Part shown: positions 1 through 7,246 of the stretch, piece by piece
Layout of the letters: each line of letters opens with the position of its first letter
How positions within the stretch are numbered: position 1 is the first letter of the stretch
NCBI GenBank assembly: GCA_007135795.1
Contig: SLIE01000470.1
Location: 1 to 12,825 of the forward strand
DNA from: Desulfobacterales bacterium
GTDB lineage: Bacteria > Desulfobacterota > Desulfobacteria > Desulfobacterales > Desulfosalsimonadaceae
Direction: 5' to 3'
Length of the DNA: 12,825 nucleotides
Notes under the pieces: generated by a model
Databases searched by the model: none
What the model was told of the DNA's origin: nothing
The model's input: the letters and a program-made list of their open reading frames with translations, nothing else
Translations under genes and position numbers: made by a program

Positions 1-181
1 ACAACAATTCTGTATACAATTATTTTTAATGTACCCGGGTTTCTTTCTGAAAAGCCTGTTCTCGATTTATCTTCTCTGAGTGTTTCGAAAAGTTTTTAAT
101 GCACCAGGTCGATATCCGGAAATTATGTTCGGAAAAAAAATGATCGCCCAGCGCAATAAAAACTCCGGTCAACCCCATGAT

Positions 182-262
182 CTCCTAAAAGGAGGTGCGC
201 CATGAAACATCCATTCCGCGGTTAAGGGCTTCCGTGTTGACTGAGAACAATTCGCGGAAGCC
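182..262 (+). promoter_or_regulatory. Candidate leader: tiny ORF with competing hairpins
   Basis: A seven-codon ORF (202-225, MKHPFRG then TAA) follows a near-perfect Shine-Dalgarno sequence, AAAGGAGG (188-195). CTCCT (182-186) can pair with AGGAG (190-194) across three A's and would mask that site. After the stop codon, 227-236 pairs with 253-262 (GGCTTCCG with CGGAAGCC plus two more pairs). The end of the tiny ORF, TTCCGCG (214-220), is an exact complement of CGCGGAA (253-259), so the two stems exclude each other. This layout resembles a translation-coupled leader ahead of the GAF gene at 347. The pairings are read directly from the sequence; the regulatory role is inference. There is no U-tract, so transcription attenuation is not obvious. 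Positions 1-181 are AT-rich and show nothing else I can name. Confidence 0.3.
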
Positions 263-280
263 ACATTTCAAGCGTTACGA

Positions 281-314
281 ATTTGTGATGATTTAGAGAA
301 AATAGATCACAAAT
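281..314. repeat. Inverted repeat ATTTGTGAT-N16-ATCACAAAT
   Basis: Two perfect 9-bp arms (281-289 and 306-314) are separated by 16 bases and lie 33 bases before the GAF gene start. The arms contain TGTGA and TCACA, the half-sites used by CRP/FNR-family regulators, but 18 bases apart instead of the usual 6, so a classical CRP site is not supported. It could be a two-turn operator or an mRNA hairpin in the 5' leader. Confidence 0.4.
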
Positions 315-346
315 ACCAATGTAACCTTAACAAAAAGGATGGAACA

Positions 347-952
347 ATGAACAGACAACTGCTGAATTACGAAACGCTTCTCAAGATCACCAATGTCATT
401 TCCCATTCCAAAGACCCCGAGGAAGTGGTGTTGTTGACTGTTGAAAGCATTACCCGGGCGCTCAATGTAAAAGGGTGTGCCGTGTTTCTCATCAACCGGA
501 AAACCGGGGAACTCGAACTGGGTGCTGAATTCGGATTAAGCGATGAATATATCAATAAAGGGCCCTTAAGCGCCGCAAAATCGATTGCCTCCTCTCTGGA
601 GGAAGGGCCCATCGCAATCTATGATGTATCGGATGACCCCAGAATCCAATACCCCGAAGAAGCGATCAAGGAAGGGATCTCATCCATTCTGTCCGTACCG
701 GTAATGGCCGGCGGGCGCTCCATCGGTGTTTTGCGGGTCTATACGGGCGAACCATGGGAATTTACCCTGGAAGATGTCAATTTTGTACAGGCAATGGGCA
801 ATATCACCGGCATGGCCATTGATATGGCGCGGCATCACAAAGGCTTGAAGCAAAGCATCGAAGTTCTCAAAACCCTGCGAGACCCGAAACGCATGAAATC
901 CGGAAAACCAACATCCTTCGAAGAGGCCCCGCATGGCATCAACCCCTCATGA
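347..952 (+). CDS. GAF-domain protein (small sensor or regulator)
   Basis: This 201-residue protein is essentially a single GAF domain. Residues about 8-35 form an amphipathic helix, followed by the typical alternating core: AVFLINRKTGELELGAEFGL at about 45-64, then ILSVPVMAGGRSIGVLRVYT at about 113-132. Helix F lies at about 140-160 and a charged, probably disordered tail follows. GAF domains bind small ligands such as cyclic nucleotides or act as dimerising signal modules. No kinase, GGDEF or DNA-binding domain is attached, so its output must come through a partner. There is no signal peptide or membrane segment, so it is probably cytoplasmic. The start is supported by AAGGATGG about 7 bases upstream. 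It is set apart from the translation cluster by a strong hairpin at 962-986, so it is probably its own transcription unit. The ligand cannot be told from sequence. Confidence 0.85.
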   Translation: MNRQLLNYETLLKITNVISHSKDPEEVVLLTVESITRALNVKGCAVFLINRKTGELELGAEFGLSDEYINKGPLSAAKSIASSLEEGPIAIYDVSDDPRIQYPEEAIKEGISSILSVPVMAGGRSIGVLRVYTGEPWEFTLEDVNFVQAMGNITGMAIDMARHHKGLKQSIEVLKTLRDPKRMKSGKPTSFEEAPHGINPS

Positions 953-961
953 CCATTAAAC

Positions 962-986
962 CCGGACGTTCGCCCCGAACGTCCGG
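962..986 (+). terminator. Hairpin terminator after the GAF gene
   Basis: A perfect 11-bp stem (CCGGACGTTCG at 962-972 with CGAACGTCCGG at 976-986) closes a three-base CCC loop, 10 bases after the GAF stop codon. The following bases (TTCATCCGCTCTTTCTC) are pyrimidine-rich but not a clean T-run, so termination may be partial or factor-assisted. Confidence 0.7.
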
Positions 987-1115
987 TTCATCCGCTCTTT
1001 CTCTGCCCGTTCCCCTGCCATTTAAAAACCCCCATTGAAAAACCAAAAGAAATTATGTAAAGAACTACAAGCCATCTCAAAAAAGCCCCGCTTAATCCCG
1101 TCACAAACCAGATAA

Positions 1116-1129
1116 GCGTTTAAAAACGC
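1116..1129. promoter_or_regulatory. Dyad GCGTTT-AA-AAACGC upstream of aspS
   Basis: Perfect six-base arms around AA lie 61 bases before the aspS start. A -10-like TAAAAT (1148-1153) sits about 20 bases downstream, but no convincing -35 box accompanies it. The dyad is therefore a candidate operator or activator site. The rest of the gap between the GAF gene and aspS (987-1190) shows no gene, T-box-like structure or other motif I recognise. Confidence 0.25.
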
Positions 1130-1190
1130 GGTTGGGCCCGGCACAGATAAAATCACCGGATAGATGTCATTAAAACAGAAGGGACATGAA

Positions 1191-3299
1191 ATGAAAGAAA
1201 GAACCTGCTGCGGCACCATTGACAAAAAGGATATTGACAACGATATCCTGCTGCAAGGCTGGGTGGACGCCAGGAGAGATCACGGGGAGTTGCTTTTTAT
1301 TCACCTCAGGGACTGGACCGGGATTGTCCAGGTGGTTTTCCAGGAAACCGAGTCAAAGGAACTTTTTGAACAATCCCGGGATTTACGCGAGGAATTTTGT
1401 ATCACTATCACGGGACGGGTGGTAATGCGCCAGGCCGGCACTGAAAACCCCTCACTCACCACCGGGGATGTGGAAGTAATGGCATCTTCACTGACCCTGT
1501 TGAATGCCGCCCGGCAATTGCCGTTCCAGATTTCGGAAAAAGCGATGACCGTCGGCGCCAGTATCAGCACTCCGGCAAACGTGGCGGAAGATCTCCGGTT
1601 GCAGTACCGATACCTCGATCTGCGACGTCCTTCCATTCAGCAGAACCTGAAAACACGTCACCGCATGATCAAAAAGGCCAGGGAACTATTGGATGAACAC
1701 GGGTTCATCGAAATTGAAACCCCCAGCCTGACCCGCTCCACACCCGAAGGCGCAAGGGATTATATCGTCCCGAGCCGGGTCCATGAATCCGCATTTTACG
1801 CGCTTCCGCAATCACCCCAGCTTTTCAAGCAGCTTTTGATGATCAGCGGCATGGAACGATATTACCAGGTGGCAAGATGTTTCAGGGATGAAGATCTGCG
1901 ACCGAACCGCCAGCCGGAATTTACACAACTGGACATCGAGGCAGCCTTTGTTGACGAAAACTTCATATGCGGACTGATTGAAAAGATCATCATCCGCATG
2001 TTCATGGAAGCAGGAATTTCCCTGCCTCACCCTTTCCCGAAAATATCCCATACGGATGCGATCGCGACCACGGGTTCCGATCGCCCGGATTTACGCTTTG
2101 GACTGCGGTTTATCCATGCCACGGATCTCTTTGCCCGGACATCCTATTCCATCTTCCAGCAGGTACTGAAGCGGGGGGGGCATATCATCGGCATCAATGT
2201 AAAAGGGCAATCCGAGGCGCTGAGTAAAAACGTGCTCCAAAACGAATATGCCAGGCATGTCGTGCCGGGGTTTGGCGGCAAGGGGATGACTTGGATGCGG
2301 GTGGCAGACGGAAAGCTGGATTCCAACATTGTCCAGTTTTTCAGCGATAGCGAACAAAGCGCGATTATTGAGCGATTCCGGTGTGAGGACGGGGACGTGC
2401 TCATGATCGTGGCCGACCCGTCCTACGAAATGACAACCAGGGTATTGGGACAACTTCGGCTGCATGTGGCACATCGATTGGGGCTTGTTCCGGAAAACAC
2501 CTGGCGACCGGTATGGGTAACCGATTTTCCACTCTTTGACCCTACGGATGACGGGGGCGTCACATCGACCCATCATCCGTTTACATCTCCGGATCGCACT
2601 GATTTTGACCCAACCGACACACACGACCTGTTGCAGCTCAAATCCCGCGCCTATGACATTGTCATCAATGGTGAAGAGTTGGGTGGCGGCAGCATCCGCA
2701 TCGACAATTACAAGACTCAGGAAAAGATCTTTACAGCGCTCGGGCTTTCGCAAAAGGATATTGACGAAAAATTCGGATTCTTCATAAACGCCCTGGAATA
2801 TGGCGCCCCGCCGCATGGCGGTATTGCACTGGGCATCGACCGGATGGTCTCCATGGCACTTGGCACCGCCTCGATCCGCGATGTCATCGCCTTTCCCAAG
2901 AACCGGAGCGCGTTTTGCCCATTGACCCGGGCACCTTCTGTGGTGAGTCATGCCCAACTAGATGAACTCGGGCTTTTAAACACCGGAAGTCCTGAAAAAA
3001 CAACCCAAACCGACGAAAAAAGCCTGCTCGACACTCTCTCCTGGGTCTCCCGCATAGGCGTGGGGGATGACGAACACCCGGTCATGGAACAGGCCGTGGA
3101 TGAAGCACAAGCCCTTGCCAGACAAGTGCTTTCTCAAAAGTGCGACGATGATCCCGTTTTTTCGGCAATTCAAATAGAAAACCGCACTAGGCCGGGGAAA
3201 TCCCCGGTTGAGCACCCGGCAGCGGCAGACGGGGGACTGCTGGCCCATGCGCCGGCAATAAAGGGCGATTTTTTCAAAGTTGCAAACATTATCGAATAG
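1191..3299 (+). CDS. aspS: Aspartate-tRNA ligase fused to GatC
   Basis: This 702-residue protein has two parts. Residues 1 to about 595 are a complete bacterial-type class II AspRS. It has an OB-fold anticodon-binding domain (WVDARRDHGE at 24-33), motif 1 region (171-195), motif 2 (FRDEDLRPNRQPEFTQ, 231-246), a GAD insert (about 290-420), and motif 3 GIALGIDR (544-551) followed by SIRDVIAFPK. His31 is the residue reported for non-discriminating AspRS; E. coli has Leu there. Residues about 607-702 match GatC, ending LLAHAPAIKGDFFKVANIIE, close to the GatC consensus. A typical AspRS is about 590 residues and GatC about 95, so the fusion accounts for the length. I recall such bifunctional proteins being catalogued (PRK12820), so the fusion itself is probably not new. 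The start at ATG 1191 is chosen for AAGGG at 1179-1183 and the family-like MKERT N-terminus; an in-frame ATG at 1164 lacks both. It forms an operon with the gatA-like gene 50 bases downstream. Confidence 0.95.
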   Translation: MKERTCCGTIDKKDIDNDILLQGWVDARRDHGELLFIHLRDWTGIVQVVFQETESKELFEQSRDLREEFCITITGRVVMRQAGTENPSLTTGDVEVMASSLTLLNAARQLPFQISEKAMTVGASISTPANVAEDLRLQYRYLDLRRPSIQQNLKTRHRMIKKARELLDEHGFIEIETPSLTRSTPEGARDYIVPSRVHESAFYALPQSPQLFKQLLMISGMERYYQVARCFRDEDLRPNRQPEFTQLDIEAAFVDENFICGLIEKIIIRMFMEAGISLPHPFPKISHTDAIATTGSDRPDLRFGLRFIHATDLFARTSYSIFQQVLKRGGHIIGINVKGQSEALSKNVLQNEYARHVVPGFGGKGMTWMRVADGKLDSNIVQFFSDSEQSAIIERFRCEDGDVLMIVADPSYEMTTRVLGQLRLHVAHRLGLVPENTWRPVWVTDFPLFDPTDDGGVTSTHHPFTSPDRTDFDPTDTHDLLQLKSRAYDIVINGEELGGGSIRIDNYKTQEKIFTALGLSQKDIDEKFGFFINALEYGAPPHGGIALGIDRMVSMALGTASIRDVIAFPKNRSAFCPLTRAPSVVSHAQLDELGLLNTGSPEKTTQTDEKSLLDTLSWVSRIGVGDDEHPVMEQAVDEAQALARQVLSQKCDDDPVFSAIQIENRTRPGKSPVEHPAAADGGLLAHAPAIKGDFFKVANIIE

Positions 3300-3349
3300 C
3301 TTCCGATGATAACCAAACCTGACCCGAATATAAGGACAATTCAATCCCT

Positions 3350-4561
3350 ATGAACCACAATACGGAAGATCTGTTTTGTTATACAAATCCGACCCCTGAC
3401 ACATCATCCCGAGAAGGGAGATTAAACAATCTCAGGGTAGCCGTCAGGCCAAACATCTCGGTTTGTAAATGGCCGGCTCAAGCGGGCTCAAAAGCCCTTG
3501 AAAATTATCATCCCGCGGAAGATGCCACCGTGGTGGAACGGTTGAAAGAACAAGGTGCTCAATTTACCGGGATGAGCAAGATGAGTGAACTTGGATTCGG
3601 TATAGCGTCAGATACCACCCACCTGATTGTGTCTGAAAACCAGTCCGATCTTGTTCTGGGAACCGATGTCGTCGGCGAAATCCGTCATCTTTCAATCATG
3701 GCGGGCGCGTGGGGATACAAGCCAAGCTTCGGCATATGTTCAAACCTCGGCATCATCAACCTGGTGCCATCCATGGAATGCGTCGCTGTTATAGCAAAAA
3801 AGCCTGCCCAAATCAGTGACGTGCTTTCAACCATCAGCGGAAAGGACGACCGGGATTTTTCCATGGTATGGGAAAATCTGCCGGATTTTACCCCCCAATC
3901 CGGAAAAGCGGATTTTCCAGTTTATAAAATCGGTTTTCTCTCCGAACAGATCAACGGTTTGAGTAAAAGCGAGAGATCCGCTTTTAAAATAGCGTTGTCC
4001 GAACTGGCTGGAAAAGGTATTCAGGTGGAGGAAATATCTTTCCCTGATTATGCACTGTTCAAAAAGATTCACCAGGTCATCGGTGCCACGGAAGCTTCTT
4101 CGAGCGCTGGAAAATATGATGGTGTTCGCTATGGGCATAGAAATGAAAACGCCGCCAACTGGAACGAAATGTATCTATCCTCCCGACAGGAAGCATTTGG
4201 CCCGCTGATCAAGTCTTACCTGTTCCAGGGGGCCTGGTTCCAGTTTAAAAACTACGAGGCGTTTGAGCATGCCTGCCGCCTGCGCAATCGGTTAATCAAA
4301 AAAACCGGGGATGTTTTTGGTAAAATCGATTTTTTGGCATCTCCCGTGCGCTGCGGCGAAATGGATGCATCACGGGCCGAAAGCATCCCGGCGACATACG
4401 ACGCCTTTGCCCTGACACTTATCGCAAATGTAACCGGGTCTCCCTCACTGTGTGTTCCCGGCATTGTCAAAAACGGGGAGATGGATCTGGGACTTCAACT
4501 CACAGCGCCGCATCTTTCTGATGTTAAACTGCTGGATTTTGCCCTGGGGTACCTGGCATGA
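3350..4561 (+). CDS. gatA: GatA-like amidase homologue lacking the catalytic triad
   Basis: This 403-residue homologue of amidotransferase subunit GatA (usually about 485) is recognisable along its whole length. GSKALENY (47-54), DATVVERLKEQGA (58-70), GYKPSFG (122-128), ATEASSSAGKYDGVRYG (246-262) and GSPSLCVPG (363-371) all align with GatA. The catalytic elements are gone. The triad Lys in the usual AIKDN is Arg33 (AVRPN). The Gly/Ser-rich loop with the cis-Ser (GGSSGGS) is deleted, between about residues 90 and 100. The nucleophile in TGGSIRQPA is Glu110 (VVGEIRHLS). Residues recalled as binding glutamine also appear changed: RR becomes SY near 289-290, and the Asp before LT becomes Phe353. 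It should not hydrolyse glutamine. The frame is open with no disabling lesion, and it sits between gatC and gatB, which argues for a retained structural role. AAGGA (3331-3335) lies about 14 bases before the ATG, a weak site. Loss of activity is inferred from motifs only. Confidence 0.88.
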   Translation: MNHNTEDLFCYTNPTPDTSSREGRLNNLRVAVRPNISVCKWPAQAGSKALENYHPAEDATVVERLKEQGAQFTGMSKMSELGFGIASDTTHLIVSENQSDLVLGTDVVGEIRHLSIMAGAWGYKPSFGICSNLGIINLVPSMECVAVIAKKPAQISDVLSTISGKDDRDFSMVWENLPDFTPQSGKADFPVYKIGFLSEQINGLSKSERSAFKIALSELAGKGIQVEEISFPDYALFKKIHQVIGATEASSSAGKYDGVRYGHRNENAANWNEMYLSSRQEAFGPLIKSYLFQGAWFQFKNYEAFEHACRLRNRLIKKTGDVFGKIDFLASPVRCGEMDASRAESIPATYDAFALTLIANVTGSPSLCVPGIVKNGEMDLGLQLTAPHLSDVKLLDFALGYLA

Positions 4562-4633
4562 TGAAAACCGCAAAACCATCTCACAGGACCGGGATATACC
4601 GGAACCATGCCAAAGAAAGGAACGACACCACTC

Positions 4634-6064
4634 ATGCTGTATGAAGCCGTTATCGGGCTGGAAATACATGTCCAGTTGAATTGCCCTACAAAATTGTTTT
4701 GCGATTGCGCAAACACATCTTCGGAAAAACCAAACACTCATATTTGTCCGACTTGTATCTGGTTGCCCGGAAGAATCGCACAACTGAGCGAGGACGCCCT
4801 CGAAAAGGCGGCCCTGACCTGTCTCGCACTGGGCTGCGAGCTTTCCCCCAAAAGCGCTTTTGATCAAAAAGTATATTATTACCCGGATCTGCCAAAGGGA
4901 TATCAACTATCCCAGCACCACATGCCGCTTGCGTACGGCGGCTGGATAGAAATAACCGGTGAGGACGGGAAACTAAAGCGCCTTCGAATTCACCATGTTC
5001 ATATTGAAGAAGATGTGGCAAAGCTCGTGCACGAAACCGAGGGACAGACCCGGATCAGCTTGGTGGACTTCAACCGGGCAGGCGCACCCCTTGTGGAGAT
5101 TGTGACGGAGCCGGATATACATTCCCCGCATGATGCCATGGCGTTTCTGCGGGCGCTTCGTACCCGCATACGATACGCAAAAACAGCAGAGTGCAGTATG
5201 GAAAGCGGCACCATGAGATGCGATGCCAATATTTCGCTTCGTCCCGCTGGAAGCGATGCCTTTTTCACCAAGGTGGAAGTAAAAAACATGAACTCCGTAA
5301 AAGCCGTGGGGAGCGCCATTGCCTATGAGATACAGCGGCAGGAAAAACTGATCACCGAAGGGCGGGAAGTTGTATTGCACACGCGTCTGTGGGATCCGGA
5401 CAAGAATGTTACCGTATCGATGAGAGACAAATTTGCAGGACCCTGCATTCCTGACCCGTCCGTGACAGCAATCCGGATGGAACCGGAACGCATCGAGGAA
5501 CTCAGGAAACAACTTCCTGAGATGCCGGCTCAAAAGCAGCATCGCTTTTCCGAGCAATACGGGCTGGCCGAAGAGGAATCCGTGCTGATGAGCCTGGAAA
5601 GAGATATTGCCGATTATTTCGAGACGCTTGCGGAAAAGGGAGTTAATGCCCGCAATGCTGCCCTGTGGATCTCATCCCGCCTGATGCCGGCATTGAAAGA
5701 AAGAAAACAGGAAATCAGTCGTACAGAGATGACACCTGATCGTTCCAGCGAACTCCTTTTTCTAATTGAAAAGGAAATCGTGAATCCCAAGCAGGCTCGG
5801 GAGATCATGACATTGATGTTTGAGTCCGGCAAAACAGCCTCGCAAATTGCCGATGAAAAAGGGTACAGGCAAATTACCGATACCACGGAACTGCAGACCC
5901 TCCTTGATGCGGTTCTGGAAGCAAACCCCGATGCAGTGGAAAAACTGCGTGCCGGAAAAAAAGAGACGGCAGGATTTATAATCGGGCAGGCAATGCAAAA
6001 ATCAGGCGGGCGTGCCAATCCAAAAACGCTATCCGCCCTGTTAAGCCGGAAAAATTTTACCTGA
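4634..6064 (+). CDS. gatB: Asp/Glu-tRNA amidotransferase subunit GatB (divergent)
   Basis: GatB activates the side-chain carboxylate of Asp-tRNA(Asn) or Glu-tRNA(Gln) with ATP and joins it to ammonia delivered from GatA. This 476-residue protein is full length. It has the N-terminal GLEIHVQLN (8-16), zinc cysteines Cys23, Cys25, Cys38 and Cys41, FDQKVYYYPDLPKGYQLSQ (76-94), HIEED (123-127), EVKNMNS (215-221) and TRLWD (250-254). A helical linker and a C-terminal YqeY-type tRNA-binding domain follow (about 335-476, ending near GGRANPK). Two oddities are seen. CLGLPGxLPVLN reads CIWLPGRIAQLS (41-52). The normally near-invariant EEAHDYRYFPEPDL is shortened to KFAGPCIPDPS (266-276). Start: ATG 4634 gives the family-typical MLYEAVIGLE, with AAAGGA 12 bases upstream; in-frame ATG 4607 is the alternative and adds nine residues. 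It follows the gatA-like gene by 72 bases, presumably in one operon. Confidence 0.93.
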   Translation: MLYEAVIGLEIHVQLNCPTKLFCDCANTSSEKPNTHICPTCIWLPGRIAQLSEDALEKAALTCLALGCELSPKSAFDQKVYYYPDLPKGYQLSQHHMPLAYGGWIEITGEDGKLKRLRIHHVHIEEDVAKLVHETEGQTRISLVDFNRAGAPLVEIVTEPDIHSPHDAMAFLRALRTRIRYAKTAECSMESGTMRCDANISLRPAGSDAFFTKVEVKNMNSVKAVGSAIAYEIQRQEKLITEGREVVLHTRLWDPDKNVTVSMRDKFAGPCIPDPSVTAIRMEPERIEELRKQLPEMPAQKQHRFSEQYGLAEEESVLMSLERDIADYFETLAEKGVNARNAALWISSRLMPALKERKQEISRTEMTPDRSSELLFLIEKEIVNPKQAREIMTLMFESGKTASQIADEKGYRQITDTTELQTLLDAVLEANPDAVEKLRAGKKETAGFIIGQAMQKSGGRANPKTLSALLSRKNFT

Positions 6065-6082
6065 TGCGAAAGGTTCTTCAGT

Positions 6083-6097
6083 TTGTACCATGTACAA
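6083..6097. promoter_or_regulatory. Dyad TTGTAC-CAT-GTACAA after gatB
   Basis: Perfect six-base arms lie around a three-base centre, 19 bases after the gatB stop. The odd-centred 15-bp dyad looks like a dimeric repressor site rather than a terminator, because no T-run follows. It lies at the head of the 257-base gap before the membrane protein gene, so a separate promoter for the next two genes is possible. Elsewhere in the gap I see only an imperfect tandem pair ACCATTGAG/ACCATTAAG (about 6223-6240) and no gene. Confidence 0.25.
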
Positions 6098-6321
6098 TGC
6101 AGGGAATATATGGTAATTACGAGACATATCATCATGAAAGAGATTTTGTCCAGCAGGTTCAAATTGTTTTGTCAAACGCTGCGCGAGGCATCTTGTAAAT
6201 ATAGATAGTCTTTTATTACAAACCATTGAGACCATTAAGACGGATAAGCGTTGCATGCTCTTTTCCCATTGCGTTCCAACCGCTCCAGAACTATACTGCT
6301 ATAAAAAGGAGTCGATTTCAG

Positions 6322-7215
6322 ATGACAAGCAACCACGGAAAAATCCTTGCGATTGTCTTTTTTGCCGTCATCAGTGCCGGGGGCATCTTTTTTGGCCTGC
6401 AGCATCTGTCGAGCTGGCATGAAGAGGAAATCCAGTCCGCTCTAGAACTTCAAAGAAGACATTTTGAAATTCGCCAATCTCAAATGGAGCTGGAACTTCG
6501 GGATCTTGAAGAACAGCTTGATGAAAGAACCCAGAGAACGGCATTACCGGAAGCGCGTATCTCGGAAGTATTCGGCAACCCAGGGGACGAACCCAATGAA
6601 ATCGATACTTGCGAGCTCAAAAAACAACGGATCGATTCTTTTTTCAAGTATATCGACAAAAAAACAAAAAACCCCGAAATGAACTCCCATGACGTATTTT
6701 TGACCATGATGGGGGATCTTGCTGAAAAACCACCGCTCGTGGTGGGAGAAACACGCGACCTCATCACGCTGTTGCGTAACCGGGCTCATTTTTTCCGGGT
6801 GTTGAAGAAAGACCGCATTGACATGGTAAGGGGAATACTAAGGACGGAAAAAGATGTTCTGGAATCCGCAATGGCGGATTTTTATGCCTACTATATCGGT
6901 GAGGATTCCTGTGAGGATGTATACCGCGAACAGATCATGCCGATTACGGCCATGTATGATTATGCCGGTTTTTTCCTCGAATCCATATCCGGCAAGAGTT
7001 ACCTGATGCGGCGTGACTCGACCACCAGAAGTTTATCGCTGTACTATAGCGTCCTTATACTCGATCAATCGATCGACAAGGACTTAAACAATTACGGTAT
7101 CGACATAAGAGGACATATCGACCTGGCAATGGACGATATCCAGCACCAGAGCGGTCTGGCTTACCAGGATCATTACCTCGATACGCTCGAAACCCTGAAA
7201 CATAAATATCAGTAA
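6322..7215 (+). CDS. Membrane-anchored coiled-coil protein of unknown function
   Basis: I do not recognise a family for this 297-residue protein. Residues 7-28 (ILAIVFFAVISAGGIFFGLQHL) form one hydrophobic segment after a short basic N-terminus, consistent with an uncleaved signal anchor and a periplasmic bulk. Residues about 32-72 are a heptad-like charged coiled coil (EEEIQSALELQRRHFEIRQS and onward). The rest is mainly helical and acidic, with two cysteines (Cys97, Cys197) that could form a disulfide in the periplasm. Start: ATG 6322 has AAAAAGGAG at 6303-6311 with 10-base spacing; an upstream in-frame ATG at 6226 has no ribosome site and would put 32 residues ahead of the anchor. It follows gatB at 257 bases and precedes the hydrolase by 31 bases, so it is more likely paired with the hydrolase than with the gat genes. 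Confidence 0.75.
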   Translation: MTSNHGKILAIVFFAVISAGGIFFGLQHLSSWHEEEIQSALELQRRHFEIRQSQMELELRDLEEQLDERTQRTALPEARISEVFGNPGDEPNEIDTCELKKQRIDSFFKYIDKKTKNPEMNSHDVFLTMMGDLAEKPPLVVGETRDLITLLRNRAHFFRVLKKDRIDMVRGILRTEKDVLESAMADFYAYYIGEDSCEDVYREQIMPITAMYDYAGFFLESISGKSYLMRRDSTTRSLSLYYSVLILDQSIDKDLNNYGIDIRGHIDLAMDDIQHQSGLAYQDHYLDTLETLKHKYQ

Positions 7216-7246
7216 TGGCTGAAGACTCTGCCGTCTAAGTCGAACC

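Noticed and set aside
281..314. A classical CRP or FNR binding site
   Set aside because: The half-sites fit but the spacing is 18 bases instead of 6, so the dimer geometry does not match.
987..1190. T-box riboswitch ahead of the aspS operon
   Set aside because: No T-box sequence, specifier stem-loop or antiterminator is visible, and T-boxes are rare outside Firmicutes and relatives.
2091..2957. 288-codon open frame on the minus strand
   Set aside because: It lies wholly inside aspS-gatC, opposite strongly conserved AspRS motifs, and its translation resembles no protein family; a shadow frame.
3350..4561. Calling the gatA-like gene a pseudogene
   Set aside because: There is no stop, frameshift or loss of ends; the loss is limited to catalytic positions while the fold motifs and the operon place are kept.
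4445..4906. 153-codon minus-strand frame spanning the gatA/gatB junction
   Set aside because: It overlaps conserved parts of both genes and has no family signature.
6223..6240. Tandem ACCATTGAG/ACCATTAAG as a regulatory repeat
   Set aside because: Only two imperfect nine-base copies; too short to separate from chance.
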